In this document: positions 25,301 to 34,297 of the stretch, in pieces
How the letters are laid out: every line of letters starts with the position of its first letter
Numbering within the stretch: position 1 is the first letter of the stretch
DNA from: Romanomermis culicivorax
Lineage: Eukaryota; Nematoda; Enoplea; Mermithida; Mermithidae
Direction of reading: 5' to 3'
Assembly: GCA_963922205.1 (NCBI GenBank)
Contig: CAWUHX010000294.1
Span: 62,001-126,000, forward strand
DNA: 64,000 nucleotides
Translations under genes and position numbers: made by a program
The notes under the pieces: generated by a model
The model's database searches: none
What the model was told of the DNA's origin: nothing
Seen by the model: the letters and a program-made list of their open reading frames with translations, nothing else

Positions 25301-28300
25301 ATACTGAAAGTCACAATGAAGAACAAAATCTGATTCTCATAATCACATTGAGAATCAAAATTTGAGTCGAAAAATCAATCAAAAATCAAAAATTCATTCT
25401 GAAAATCACATTGAAATTCAAACTTTGATTTTTAAACGCAAAATTTGATTCTGAAAATTCCAACTTTGATTATAAAAATCAAAATTTTGATGATAAAAGA
25501 TCACATTAAAAATCAAAATAGTCACATTTTTATTGTAAAAAAATCAAAATTTGATCTTGAAAAATCAAAAATCAATATTTTATCTTGGAATCAAAAAGTC
25601 AGAATTTCATCCTGTAAAACCCAATTAAAAATAGTGCTTCAATAATGTGCAGTTTTTAGAGTTTTTTTGCAAAAAATTTGAGGATCAGATCGAAATTTTA
25701 AATCTTAAAATCAAAAATTGAAATTTGACCATAAAATTTATTCTGAAAAGCAAAATTTGATTCTGAAAATCACATTAAAATTTAAAATTTGATTTTGTAA
25801 ATCAGACATCGAAATTTGATCATAACAATTAAAAATTGAAATTTGAGCCTCAAATTCAGCTTGAAGATCAAAATTTGATTCTCAGACAAAAATTAAAATT
25901 CAATAAAAAAATCAAACTTTGATCCTGAGACTCGACAACTTGATTTTCAGAATGAAAAATCGAAATTTCATCAAAAATTAGAAAAAATTGACAAACAAAA
26001 GACCAAAAAAATTGAATAGTTGGAAAAAATAGAAAAAAAGGAAAAGTATAAAAACTTGAAAAAACAAAACAAATTTCAAATATTCAGAAAAAAAATAAAA
26101 AACAAAAAGCAAAAAAAATTTCAACACTTGGAAAAATCAGAAAAATGAAGAAAGAAGATTAAACAAACAAAAAAATTTTAATATTTGGAAAAGAAGAAAA
26201 AATTTATAGAAATTAAAAAAACAAAAAACAAATAAATTTAAATACTTGGAAAATAATTTGATTTCCAAGTCGTCAATTTGCTTAATGTTTAGCTCTTTTG
26301 CATACATGCTTATTGCTTATGGTCTGGCTACGCATCACGCAACATGTTTTTCGCGTCCACTGACACAAACATAAGTCGTTAGATTTTTATTTGAATGTAG
26401 CTAATGACAATAAAATGTAATACATAAAATATATATCGAATAAACGCCTTTTTATAAGGCAACTTAGCTACGTAGGCTTTTTAGGTTGGGCCGATGTAAG
26501 TGTTTGTAGAATAGCGAGGGAAAGCCTCTTGAATGATTTGGAGCATTATCTGCCATGTGTCAATCGCGCTAATTTTGCAGTTTACAGAAAAAGTTTTGGG
26601 TCATTATCATAAAAGCACTGAACCCAGCAGTGCACCCATGGAATGTTGTTCGGACCATCTCCACTGTATTTCATCTTCGAATTTTTAGATATGTTAATTA
26701 TGCATCAATGGGTGCGATAATTGGTCACGAATTGACACATGGCTTCGATGACAAGGGTAAGCGTGCCAATTTAACATATTGCTTGAAACCCATCTGAAAC
26801 TAGACGTATCCTGGCTGGCAGGAACTTTTGACCGTCGCTAACTAGTCAGTGTTGATTGAATTTTTTAATCGAGCATTTGAAAGCCCGATTACGTCTATCC
26901 GATTCTGAAAAAATGAGAATTATTTCTAATTTTGGGTCGCAATTTTTGGTATATCCGTAACTAAACAACGTTCAATTTAGGCAAAAAATTTATCGCTTCA
27001 AAAATTAATTAAACTTCAAAACTTATTGAATTGTAGGACTCGTTGCCGACCACGATAACGTTCGAAAATTCTGACTGACAAACGTCAATACACTCAGACA
27101 CAGTTTGAGTCGCATTTCTCTCAATTATTTTTTTTAATATGTAACACAATATCCTTAGAGTTCAAATTTTTTATGATGCCCGAAGAATTTTCCATGGCTT
27201 GAGAATCTTGCCTGTTCATCACCGTAAGCTTGGAAACATGAATAAATACAATGAAGAAAATGGTGTGACTATGAGCTGTTGATATGTGTGTTCTGGCTGG
27301 TATTGACTACTTTTGTGGCCTACGTATTTGAAATCAAAGACACTGACTGCAAATCCCCCTGCATTTTGCTCTATTAAACAATCAAAAGTCAAATTGCACG
27401 TTTTCTTTAGGCAGCCAATTCGGCAAAATCGGATCGTTGGAAAATTGGTGGCAACCAACCGTTGAAGAGAAATTTCGTTCTAAAACGCAATGCATACAAA
27501 AACAGTACAGCAATTTTGTGGAACCTTTGACCAGAAAAAGTGTAAATATGTAATTATTCCTTTTGTAGTTTTCTATTTTTTTGTTTTTAAGGTTAATGGG
27601 ATAATTACCTTAGGCGAAAATATTGCTGATAATGGTGGTGTGAAGCAGGCTTTAAAAGTGAGTTTTGAAATCGAAATTTGTGGGATATCAAACGATTTTC
27701 TATCAATGTTCAGCTGCCTATTAACTTTATGAAATATGCAGTAGTAGGTAGAATATTTTTCCCCTTCTCAGAAGTTCGCCCTTAATATAATAAGATAATA
27801 ATGACTATCACGGTGCCACTCATTTTGCAAGAAAACCAAAAGTCATGTGGCTACAGTACCGCATTAATTTTTTCAATTTTTTTATGTTTTGTGAAATGTA
27901 TACGAAATTCGGAATATCTCAGCTTGGGAAAGTCATTATCTTATAGTCAAACATATCTAGACATTTACTCTCACGTTTCATTTTATACGGCGGAATAACC
28001 GTAAAAGACATTCTAGAGCGATCTGAAGCATCTTCTTATGGCGTGTCGCAGAATTAATTATTTATTCATCTGGATGCTTTGGACTAACACATCCTACTAA
28101 AGTTTCAAGCATAATTATGTGTATAATAAATATTTTGCATTTGAAGACCGCTGACGTCTGCTGACATACATATACCACATTTTTTGAAATGATAGATGCA
28201 GCACCCGAGCGACAAATGCAACCTCTCTGCGATCTCGTTGCATCGACCATTTCAAAATGAATAGAATATAATTGTATTTTATGTGAAACAGTGCTCCTCG

Positions 28301-31300
28301 AAAATCACAACTCACCTTTGCTGCAGCTTGTAGCACTCAATTTTTTAATTAAAAATTTTAAACATTTATTCTGAGAGGTTCAACCTTCTGTTACGTTGAT
28401 AAGCGGAAAATTGATAAAATCTGAAAATGAGATATTTTTAGTAGTTTTAAACGCTCAGTTTTTTAACAGCACTCATTCGCATAAAATTCAGAATCCGCAT
28501 AGCTAAAGTGCCCCAAAGCTATGCGTTTTTCATTTTTTTCACATTTTTCGGTCTGAATACATGTTTCGAGTTATCACAGCCCATGAAACACGTGACTCTG
28601 TAGCCAAATGTTCATTATATACAGAAAACCATGCTATATATTGTGGTATGACAAACATTTTCTAATCCTATACTTTACACCTTTTACGCTATTTTGAAGA
28701 ATCAAAAAGGAGATTGGAATAATCAGAAAAGCCATTTGGAGTCCTTTTTGGACACCATACCATGGAATGCCGCAGAATTTTTCTTCATTTGTGTGCCACT
28801 AATTTCCACCATATTGTGTTAGAATTTCAAACAGCATTTGTGTACCGTTTGGTACCTGTAGATGTCTGCACTCAATATGAGTTGATTCAAAAACGCTGCT
28901 TAATCCCACTAAATATACTATCAGCGAGATGCAGGAAACATTTAAAACAATCAAGCTGGACGAATCAGAAGAAAATATGTTAGTCGAGTTACGGATAAAA
29001 TTTAATCGATATATTTACAACAGTTGTGCAGGAGGGTGTACCGGAAAATATGCTACAAAAATTTCTCTCCAGCAGTTTAATTGAAAAAAATCGGATCTAC
29101 AAGTTTAATATTACAAAGTAAATGCCGTTTTCTGAATCCATCCTATGCCAGTTTGTAACAGTAAATCCACAGTTTCAGTTTATGTTATGCAAATTAATGC
29201 GAAATAAATTGCATTAGCGATAATCAACGTGTAAAACTGATTTCTGATTTTCTGATGTGATCAAATTATACTTATCACAGAGCGATGTACAAGTCACAAA
29301 AAGTGTGCCTTAAATCTTTGAACCTGATTAGTACTGATTTTGACTCTGTGTTTTGAACTGCGTCGGGGAGGATTTTGATAACTATAATGCAGAGAATGCA
29401 GTAATATCGCAATTTTCGGCATACAGTACATATCGTTAAACACGAGATTTCTAAGGTTTTTTGACTATGATGAGATTAGTTTCACTTGAAATGAGTAAAA
29501 ATTGGGAAATAAATTGTTTTGTAACCTTCAGGCTTACAAGAATTTCATTAAAAAACGTAAAGAGCCCGAACGTCGATTACCAGGACTCAATTTAACAAAT
29601 GAGCAAACGTTCTTTGCAAGTTATGCTATGGTGAGTTTTTTAAGGCTCATTTTTTCCTAAACTTCGTATTTGTTTCTTTCAAAGAAATCCGAAGGTCAGT
29701 TTTCCGGTGACAAGGGTGTCCCGTAAACTGCTAGAATTTGAATAGGTACATTCTTGAGACAAAGACCTTTTCCTTCTTGTTACTGGCGGGAGAATATATT
29801 CCGGTGAAAATTATAATGTGCAATATATCATAGTGCATTCGGTAGCCGAGAGCGAGATGATCTACAGTTATCTATTCTGAATTTTCCGTCGTAGTAACAA
29901 GTTCAATTCAAATTCACACAGTTTTGACGGAGTGGAAAACTTTATACTGTAGCGGAAACACTTATTTCTCGATGACAATATGGTGGTCAAAATCACAGTA
30001 ACAAGATCGTCCTTACCCTCGTTTGATTTGTGTGAAACTTTTTCGACACCAAAATGCACTATACTAAAGAAACTTTGACCGTTATTGAAGAAAATTATAG
30101 TTTGTGTCGACTACTCTTAAACTAATTTTTTCATGTGGAACTTTCACCGATTTGCGGTATCTGTTTTCGAAATAGACCAGTCGTTCTTCCCACTGTATCT
30201 TATTTAGATTCGCATTTGTTTAAATGTGCTAAATATGATCAGTTTGCTAAAACCTGATCCCACCAGAGCGTCCCCCGGGGGTATTAGGGGTGTTACCCCG
30301 GTCTTAAATTTCTAAATTCATTTACTACCGCAGTAAAAACAGATCATTATTGAAAAAAAAATTTGGAAAGCCTCATCTTCAGTAGGGTATAGCAATTCGA
30401 GAAAAATTGCTCAATGTGTGCTAGAGAGGAATTACTCTCTGGTCTTTTTGACACATTTACTGACCAGATGATTATGAAAAAGTGTGAAATTTCTGTGCCA
30501 TATAGCGATTTTTAGGAAAGGATATCAGCACATTTATATATGCCATTTGTAGAATATCATTTTATATATAATTGGGAGGAAAAATAATGAGTAAATATGT
30601 GATTAATAATTCAAAAAGATAGTCTCAAAGAATTGCGCCATGAGGAAGAAAAACATGTTCTTGGAATTATTCCTATTCATCCTCTTCTTTCCCTTTTTCC
30701 GCTTCGGCGTCGAGTCTTCTGTGCGCATATGGTTATATTTTTCCATCCAGGCTCTGGCATACCTTCCTGCATTAAATATTACATCTCAGTTCCATTAATG
30801 CAGGCTGGCATGAGTGTAATTGGTTTCAAACTTGATCTTCTGGATGTGCGCATGTGATTTATAACAATAAATCACAGCACTTCTAATATGAAACTTCAGT
30901 ATGACCCTTGTTAGTGATTGAATGTTCCCATACTTCGTATGATACGTGTCCAAATAATGTTTCCAAAAACATATAGTGTCTGATTTTTTAAATATGCAGA
31001 AATTAGTTGACGCGACAATTTTCACCAAAAAATTGGATTGCCAATGTTTCTATCGCGTTGTGACCACCTTGCATCATTGCGAGCTGGAAAATGGAGCGGA
31101 GCGCCACGAGACCCATCTAGTATTTTGGAAGCCTGCTGTACTTAATTACATTCATAAATTTGGTCATCAGTGGTAAGGGAAGGTTCACCTGTGTACGATC
31201 TTAGCAACTGACAAAGATTAAAAGTTGTTGAGAGACGAGCACTACAATAATATCCATTAGAAGAAGTTATGAAATCTGCACTTTATGAACCTTAACAAGT

Positions 31301-32225
31301 TCAGGAGTTCGCCCAAAATGATGGGGCTAGATCAGATTGCCATCCCATGAGAAACTTTTCCCATGTCAGTGTGCTTTATCGAATTTGATGTTCTAATTAT
31401 CCGTATTTGCCGTATCAGGTGAGATCAGGTATAGGTAAACTTTTGGTTTTATAGCACACATGCAAATTCCACTACAAACTATGCTCCATTCATTTTGAAA
31501 GGATCGATATAACAATCTCAGGTTCAATACAGAAAAAAATGATGAGCTTATTACCGTAATCAATGAAAAAAATTTTCGTCAGCATGTGGCAAGCAGAACA
31601 GCTGAAAATTTCTTTAATAACCTGGTTAAATGGTCAAAAATTTTCGAGCAGCACTCTGGTATCGACGCTGTTCTGTTCAGATCGACAGCGGATAAGCATG
31701 ATGTTATTCAAAGATTTTGGCCTTTTCCATTCTCCGTGAAGAAATTTAACGTTTCTCTACAGTACTAAATTTTACACTGAGTGAAAACTGGGTACCAAAC
31801 TGAACTTGGAGAGCCTCATTTGTTAAGATTTTTTGCTCTAGACATTTCTGGCGGTTACTTGTGAGGTCTGGCAAACTTTTAGTTGCAAATGCCGTACGGT
31901 TTGCAGAAAGTAACAAACATATATCATATTACTTCCTCTCTGGAGCATCAAAACAGACCGCAGCGTTAAGTCTGAAATAGGGCACGAAAACTACGCTAAT
32001 GTGACCTACGTATCATTGATCTAACTGGTCACTCGTTATTTAATTTAGTTTTGGTGCTCCAATACGAAACCGGCCACGCTTTTGTTGCAAATTTTGACCG
32101 ATCCCCACAGTCCCGGGATATTCAGAAGCAATGGACCGTTGTCCAATATTCAGGACTTCGCTTCGGCGTATAATTGTCCTGTAGGATCGCCTATGAATCC
32201 TCAAGATAAGTGCGCCGTATGGTGA
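10101..32225 (+). CDS. Neprilysin-like M13 zinc metallopeptidase, 17 coding exons
   Basis: Predicted type II membrane ectopeptidase that would cleave small peptides outside the cell. Exons: 10101-10374, 14013-14084, 15264-15425, 17005-17088, 17359-17564, 19156-19449, 19544-19692, 23007-23088, 23154-23390, 23439-23516, 23572-23737, 23796-23847, 26689-26756, 27411-27541, 27592-27657, 29532-29630, 32049-32225. They total 2397 nt with every phase compatible, GT donors and AG acceptors, giving 798 residues. Seen in order: acidic basic-flanked cytosolic tail, membrane segment about 69-89, CTDSGC at 107-112, DPCQNFYEYACG, GGWP at 216-219, NAF at 591-593, FPAGILQPPFF, zinc site HELTH at 632-636, ENIAD at 694-698, HSP with H760, R766, and C-terminal KCAVW. 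Length and motifs match the M13 family. H632, H636 and E694 would bind zinc; E633 is catalytic by family analogy. The exact paralogue is not identified. The start is the first ATG ahead of the cytosolic tail. An untranslated 5' exon is possible. Confidence 0.94.
10969..11632. repeat. Intron 1 element with CCAATCNTCCCACNATA arrays
   Basis: About 3.5 copies of a 17-bp unit such as CCAATCATCCCACAATA start near 10978. The same words occur inverted at 11585-11632 (GGTATGGTGGAACGGTCGGC). Subterminal tandem repeats facing each other suggest a nonautonomous element. Similar words recur at 32485-32560. Confidence 0.45.
11835..12320 (-). repeat. Dispersed repeat, intron 1 copy
   Basis: Roughly 480 bp that reappears inverted in intron 16 (28540-29020). 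Shared stretches in order include CATCTCGTTGACGG, CGTCCAATCTGAAC, TCCTTTTTGACAC and GAAACACGT-type blocks. Short open frames inside are not conserved between copies. Confidence 0.5.
12527..12832. mobile_element. MITE with ~50-bp inverted ends enclosing telomere-like array
   Basis: Left arm 12527-12575 begins AAAGCATTGCGGAGCG and continues through CATCAATTTGATTGGTC; the right arm 12783-12832 is its complement with only a few mismatches. The roughly 200-bp core is almost wholly a (GCCTAA)n-like array. Lies in intron 1. Confidence 0.8.
12608..12748 (-). repeat. Degenerate TTAGGC array (nematode telomere-type hexamer)
   Basis: About 23 hexamers read GCCTAA, ACCTAA or close variants on the + strand, hence TTAGGC/TTAGGT on the minus strand. 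TTAGGC is the telomere repeat of nematodes such as Caenorhabditis and Ascaris. Open frames in several phases over this array are artefacts. Confidence 0.8.
14013..14084 (+). CDS. Neprilysin-like exon 2: first ectodomain cysteine pair
   Basis: A 72-nt exon with acceptor TTTAG at 14008-14012 and donor GTAGAC at 14085. It enters and leaves in phase 1. It encodes residues 92-115, including CTDSGCVLA, the CxTxxC pair that precedes the AAxLLxSxD segment in M13 enzymes. It joins exons 1 and 3 in frame with family-correct spacing, which is why I accept such a short exon. Confidence 0.87.
14592..14826. mobile_element. TAGTCTGTTTTTCTT MITE, copy 1 (intron 2)
   Basis: Body TGATGAAAGTGGAAAGCAA and ACGATTTTGACGATAGTACT match the other copies at 16253 and 33667. 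Ends are more decayed than in the 33667 copy. Confidence 0.65.
15264..15425 (+). CDS. Neprilysin-like exon 3: DPCxxFYxYACG block
   Basis: Residues 116-169. Contains SIDPCQNFYEYACGTW and NPIPDD, both hallmarks of the M13 N-terminal domain. The acceptor could be CAG at 15261-15263 or at 15264-15266. The first keeps the same residue spacing as human neprilysin. Donor GTAAAT at 15426. Confidence 0.93.
16253..16487. mobile_element. TAGTCTGTTTTTCTT MITE, copy 2 (intron 3)
   Basis: Begins TAGTCTGTTTTTCTTGAAAT, shares the GAAAGTGGAAAGCAAGTAG body and GTAAACGATTTTGACGACA, and ends with a decayed inverted terminus near 16487. Confidence 0.7.
16610..16760. repeat. Dispersed repeat with AAGCTTTTTAATGTAAT
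   Basis: GTAAAGCTTTTTAATGTAAT followed by AATTTCTCGTC and a TAATAACC block. Related copies occur near 31535-31650 (intron 16) and 33125-33230. No coding content. Confidence 0.45.
17005..17088 (+). CDS. Neprilysin-like exon 4
   Basis: Residues 170-197, acceptor TTTGTAG, donor GTAAAT at 17089, phase 1 on both sides. Encodes LLLEDH and KLLFKKCMDK, matching the family pattern of a helix ending in a conserved Cys about 40 residues after the QLR segment. Confidence 0.88.
17359..17564 (+). CDS. Neprilysin-like exon 5: GGWP block
   Basis: Residues 198-266, acceptor TTTTTAG, donor GTAAGA at 17565, leaving in phase 0. Contains the M13 signature GGWPVLN at 216-222. An NVTN N-glycosylation sequon lies near its end. 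Confidence 0.92.
17694..18415. mobile_element. hAT-type MITE with TTAGCAC words (intron 5)
   Basis: Flanked on both sides by GCATATGC (17686-17693 and 18416-18423), an exact 8-bp duplication. Ends read GTTTTTTAGCACG on the left and, inverted, GTTTTCGTAGCACGG on the right, each followed by repeats of ATTAGCAC. No transposase. 8-bp duplication fits hAT. Confidence 0.65.
19156..19449 (+). CDS. Neprilysin-like exon 6
   Basis: Residues 267-364, acceptor CTGTCAG, donor GTAAGT at 19450. Encodes SxRDYYL, the helix with EKKLANITVPEEERR and LLYNKMSL, all conserved in order in M13 enzymes. NIT and NLT are possible N-glycosylation sites. Confidence 0.93.
19544..19692 (+). CDS. Neprilysin-like exon 7
   Basis: Residues 365-413 plus two bases, acceptor ATTCAG, donor GTAATT at 19693. 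Begins INWEKYL, as expected for the xxWxxYL segment after LLYNKM. The preceding intron is only 94 nt. Confidence 0.9.
19693..23006. other. Intron 7 of the neprilysin-like gene
   Basis: 3.3 kb with no second gene that I can support. It contains degenerate AT-rich repeats and isolated GC palindromes (CGAAGCGCCG at 20377 and 20955). Open frames at 20159-20828 lack motifs and occur in antiparallel pairs, as expected of repeats. Confidence 0.6.
23007..23088 (+). CDS. Neprilysin-like exon 8: NYILWR block
   Basis: Residues 414-441, acceptor TTTTTTAG, donor GTAATA at 23089. Encodes NYILWRLIRRR, the family NYxxWR motif. It accepts the two bases carried over from exon 7 across a 3.3 kb intron. Confidence 0.88.
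23154..23390 (+). CDS. Neprilysin-like exon 9
   Basis: Residues 442-520, acceptor TGTCTCAG, donor GTAGGA at 23391. Encodes RWKVCVDVA, GALYIRKYF and LDWMDDVTRNRAIEK, the classic M13 run of RWxxC, the YVxxxF equivalent and WMDxxTxxxAxxK. The intron before it is 65 nt. Confidence 0.95.
23439..23516 (+). CDS. Neprilysin-like exon 10
   Basis: Residues 521-546, acceptor TATTTCAG, donor GTAAGG at 23517. Encodes LVGYPDF and LDNYYKN, matching the GYPD and LDxYY segment that follows WMDxxT. Flanking introns are 48 and 55 nt. Confidence 0.93.
23572..23737 (+). CDS. Neprilysin-like exon 11: substrate-binding NAF
   Basis: Residues 547-601 plus one base. Contains VNAFN at 590-594, the equivalent of the NAxY substrate-backbone site. 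The usual aromatic after F is Asn here. Acceptor AATTTCAG, donor GTTGGT at 23738. Confidence 0.92.
23796..23847 (+). CDS. Neprilysin-like exon 12: FPAGILQPPFF micro-exon
   Basis: Only 52 nt, behind a 58-nt intron. Residues 602-618, FPAGILQPPFFHHDYP, a near-invariant M13 block. Acceptor TTTATAG, donor GTAAGC at 23848. The next intron is 2.84 kb and full of low-complexity repeats. Confidence 0.92.
24072..24675. repeat. 18-bp minisatellite in intron 12
   Basis: About 33 units of a consensus GGCGTTTAAGGCCTTTAT with variant units (GGCGCTTAGGGCTTACTT). As 18 is divisible by three and the unit lacks stops, long open frames appear on both strands (hexapeptides MAFKAF forward, KRHKGL reverse). It lies between spliced exons 12 and 13, so I read it as intronic satellite DNA. 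Confidence 0.9.
25190..25960. repeat. Palindromic ATCAAAATTTGAT low-complexity tract
   Basis: Dozens of AAAATCAAAATTTGATT units spaced about 25-35 bp, alternating with CACATT. The core ATCAAATTTGAT or ATCAAAATTTTGAT is self-complementary. Part of intron 12. Confidence 0.75.
25961..26260. repeat. A-rich tract with CTTGGAAAA periodicity
   Basis: AAAAAAC and ACTTGGAAAA units recur every 60-70 bp (near 26050, 26118, 26175, 26240). Noncoding intron sequence. Confidence 0.6.
26689..26756 (+). CDS. Neprilysin-like exon 13: HELTH zinc site
   Basis: Residues 619-641, acceptor TTTTTAG, donor GTAAGC at 26757. Contains GAIIGHELTHGFDDK: H632 and H636 bind zinc and E633 is the catalytic base by family analogy. 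All key residues are present. Confidence 0.95.
27411..27541 (+). CDS. Neprilysin-like exon 14
   Basis: Residues 642-685. Acceptor TCTTTAG; the donor GTAAAT at 27542 lies after RKS. Encodes ENWWQPTVEEKFRSKTQC, the family WWxxxTxxxFxxxxxC segment. The following intron is 50 nt. Confidence 0.92.
27592..27657 (+). CDS. Neprilysin-like exon 15: third zinc ligand
   Basis: Residues 686-707, LGENIADNGGVKQA. E694 is the third zinc ligand and D698 supports it by analogy with neprilysin. It sits 62 residues after H632, the expected distance. Acceptor TTTTAAG, donor GTGAGT at 27658. Confidence 0.95.
28540..29020 (+). repeat. Dispersed repeat, intron 16 area copy
   Basis: Inverted counterpart of 11835-12320 (for example CTGGACGAATCAGAAGAAAA, GGTACCTGTAGATG, GAAACACGTGACTC). 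It lies in intron 15. The copies are well diverged. Confidence 0.5.
29532..29630 (+). CDS. Neprilysin-like exon 16
   Basis: Residues 708-740. Encodes AYKNFI, LPGLNLTNEQTFFASYAM, the conserved LPGLxxTxxQxFFxxxA segment. Acceptor CCTTCAG, donor GTGAGT at 29631. Confidence 0.94.
29631..32048. other. Intron 16 of the neprilysin-like gene
   Basis: 2.4 kb. Holds a dispersed-repeat copy around 31535-31650 and short AT-rich open frames without motifs. No nested gene seen. Confidence 0.6.
32049..32225 (+). CDS. Neprilysin-like exon 17: C-terminus and stop
   Basis: Residues 741-798 then TGA at 32223-32225. Contains WCSN, DPHSPGIFRSNG (H760 and R766, the transition-state and substrate-carboxylate residues by analogy), MNPQDKCAVW. 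The terminal Cys and Trp are invariant in the family. Acceptor ATTTAG at 32043-32048. The correct frame is not the longest open frame here. Confidence 0.94.
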   Translation, partial: FWCSNTKPATLLLQILTDPHSPGIFRSNGPLSNIQDFASAYNCPVGSPMNPQDKCAVW

Positions 32226-32835
32226 TTATATGATTACTAAGATTCATTTTGTCATTATTGATCATCAAGTGAGCAACATGTGAAAACTGGTGAATGTTGA
32301 ATGTGCATTGTGACATAAAAAATACCAAAGGCATAAACATTGATCATTTGTTGAATGGTGACAAATACAACTGGCAGTATCATAAGTGACTGAAAATCAG
32401 CATTATGAGTGGTTTTGAGAAACGTCTGGAATTTACCCGGTGACTCCACTTCAACGGCAAACGGACACTATTTTCTCAAATTGTTCCCCGTTACCCCGAC
32501 GGTCCCTTCATACCACACGTCCCTTTGCACCAAATGTATCGTTACTCCGACCATTTAAAGTTTCTTCAGGCAAGTATATATTCAAAAGATTTCCTAATAC
32601 TCCGACTGCGACATGCAGATCAAAAGTGCTAAGCAAACAGCAAGTGTTCAAGTTATGGACAGCATTTGACAACAACAAACAATGTTAATTATTGCATATA
32701 AATTGGAGTTTTTGCTTTCGTAAATGAAAAGTATGCAAATGCATGCTATAAATGTTAACTGAATTACGAAATTGATATGAAGCTATCGTGTCGCATGCTT
32801 TAGTCCACGTAGCCTGGCGCGTCAGAAAAAAAAAC

Positions 32836-32908
32836 TTTCGGTGAGGGGCTCGAACCTTCGATCTTCTGAATACAAGGCAAACGCGCTAACCGATTCGCGT
32901 GAATGGTT
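32836..32908 (-). tRNA. Degenerate tRNA-like sequence (tRNA-Thr-like)
   Basis: On the minus strand a perfect B box GGTTCGAGCCC lies at 32846-32856 and a 10/12 match to an A box at 32890-32901. The anticodon arm would be TTTGC/TCAGA with loop CTTGTAT, presenting TGT. The acceptor arm does not pair and T and anticodon stems have mismatches, so this is a tRNA pseudogene or SINE head. A T9 run follows at 32834-32826, like a Pol III terminator. Confidence 0.55.
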
Positions 32909-32918
32909 CGGAACTTGG

Positions 32919-32983
32919 GTTGTAGTGGTGGTGGTGAGTGCGGGGCATGCCGCATAATGAACAGCTGAACCCACCACTACAAC
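32919..32983. repeat. 13-bp inverted repeat, GTTGTAGTGGTGG hairpin
   Basis: GTTGTAGTGGTGG at 32919-32931 and CCACCACTACAAC at 32971-32983 pair perfectly around a 39-nt loop that contains GGCATGCC. It lies immediately upstream of the minus-strand tRNA-like sequence. Confidence 0.6.
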
Positions 32984-33124
32984 AATCGTATTAATTGAAC
33001 TCATCCGTGTTACGCGTTAAAGCAAACGTTTCTGCGGACACCCACATTGTTCATTGGACCACGAAGCGGATTGTGACCAGCGTCAGGGTTTGCGACAAAG
33101 CGATGAAAGTGAATTCAATTCGGA

Positions 33125-33230
33125 ACAAATAGTAAGCTTTTTACTGTAATCAATGAGAAAAACTTTCTCGTCAGTGGCAAACAGACTGACGGGATAATTT
33201 TCTCTAATAACCTTTCATGGTAACACATAG
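33125..33230. repeat. Dispersed repeat with AAGCTTTTTACTGTAATC
   Basis: Third copy of the family at 16610-16760, with AACTTTCTCGTCAGTGGCAA and TAATAACC in order. Confidence 0.45.
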
Positions 33231-33666
33231 ATATTGATAAAACTTCTATCTAAATAAACAGAGGTTCGGTATGAAGTTATTTATTTGGGCACGTTTTTTG
33301 TCATGAAGGAATCCGTATTTTTTCCTACCATATAAAATGGTTTACTCCGTAAAAGTTTAGCGTCAACTGCGCTGTATCTGCCATATCAAAATGTACTGTA
33401 GTCGAGTAGACTCAAGGCAACCTGGAGAATGTTGTGGTCGTTTTTGTCAAAATTTTTTTTCGGTAGGAAAATGCAGTGCGTTTATACTTCATATACTTCA
33501 ATGGATCTGTGACGCATACCCAACTAGCCAATCACCATTCATCATCTAACCACGCCTTTTTTAACGGATGTTTAGACCTTTCGTTTACTTGACGGATCAC
33601 GTAACTTCTCCGTATAATCATTTGAAATGTATATTGTTATTGATTTTTAAGTATTTTTCTAAACTA

Positions 33667-33911
33667 TAGTCTGTTTTTCTTAAAATGCTTCCAAATAATG
33701 AAAGTGGAAAGCAAGTAGAATTTCAGATTTTTGCGATTTTCTGGTGAACAAAATATCATGTAGGACTGGAAATTTGTGAGCATACTGACCTGACCTTTAG
33801 CAATTTTTAGAGTGAAAAATTTTACAAAAAGAACTTTATGTAAACGATTTTGACGACAGTACTGATTCGTGTCACTTTTCTATTTGGAAGCATTTTATAG
33901 AAAACAGACTA
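33667..33911. mobile_element. TAGTCTGTTTTTCTT MITE, copy 3 (best preserved)
   Basis: Left end TAGTCTGTTTTTCTTAAAAT and right end complement TAGTCTGTTTTCTATAAAAT pair over about 30 bp. TA flanks both sides (33665-33666 and 33912-33913), consistent with a Tc1/mariner-type MITE. No coding capacity. Confidence 0.8.
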
Positions 33912-34297
33912 TATGTTTTTTAGCCGCCATTCCACTCCTGTTTACTAAGGGCCGGATGACAGAAGGCTGAATAAACTATTCGGCAAATAGCACTATTCAG
34001 TGAATAAAATTGCTTATTCCGTGAATAGCTATTCCGCCAATAAATCAGCAAATAGACTATTGAATAAATTTATCCGTATGACAAAACAGTGAATAAGCAT
34101 TACATAGCTATACCATGAATAAAAAATTATACATGAAGTGTCCGGGTAATTTTGTCCGAAAGTGTTTCTTTTCTTTCCAGTTGTACTCTGAACATTAATG
34201 TTTACTACTGGCGAGAATCTGCGTCAGTGTTTTTGGTTTTTGCTAGTGCTTAAATATTTTTCTCAATTGACCAAGTGACCACAAAAAAGCTTACTAT

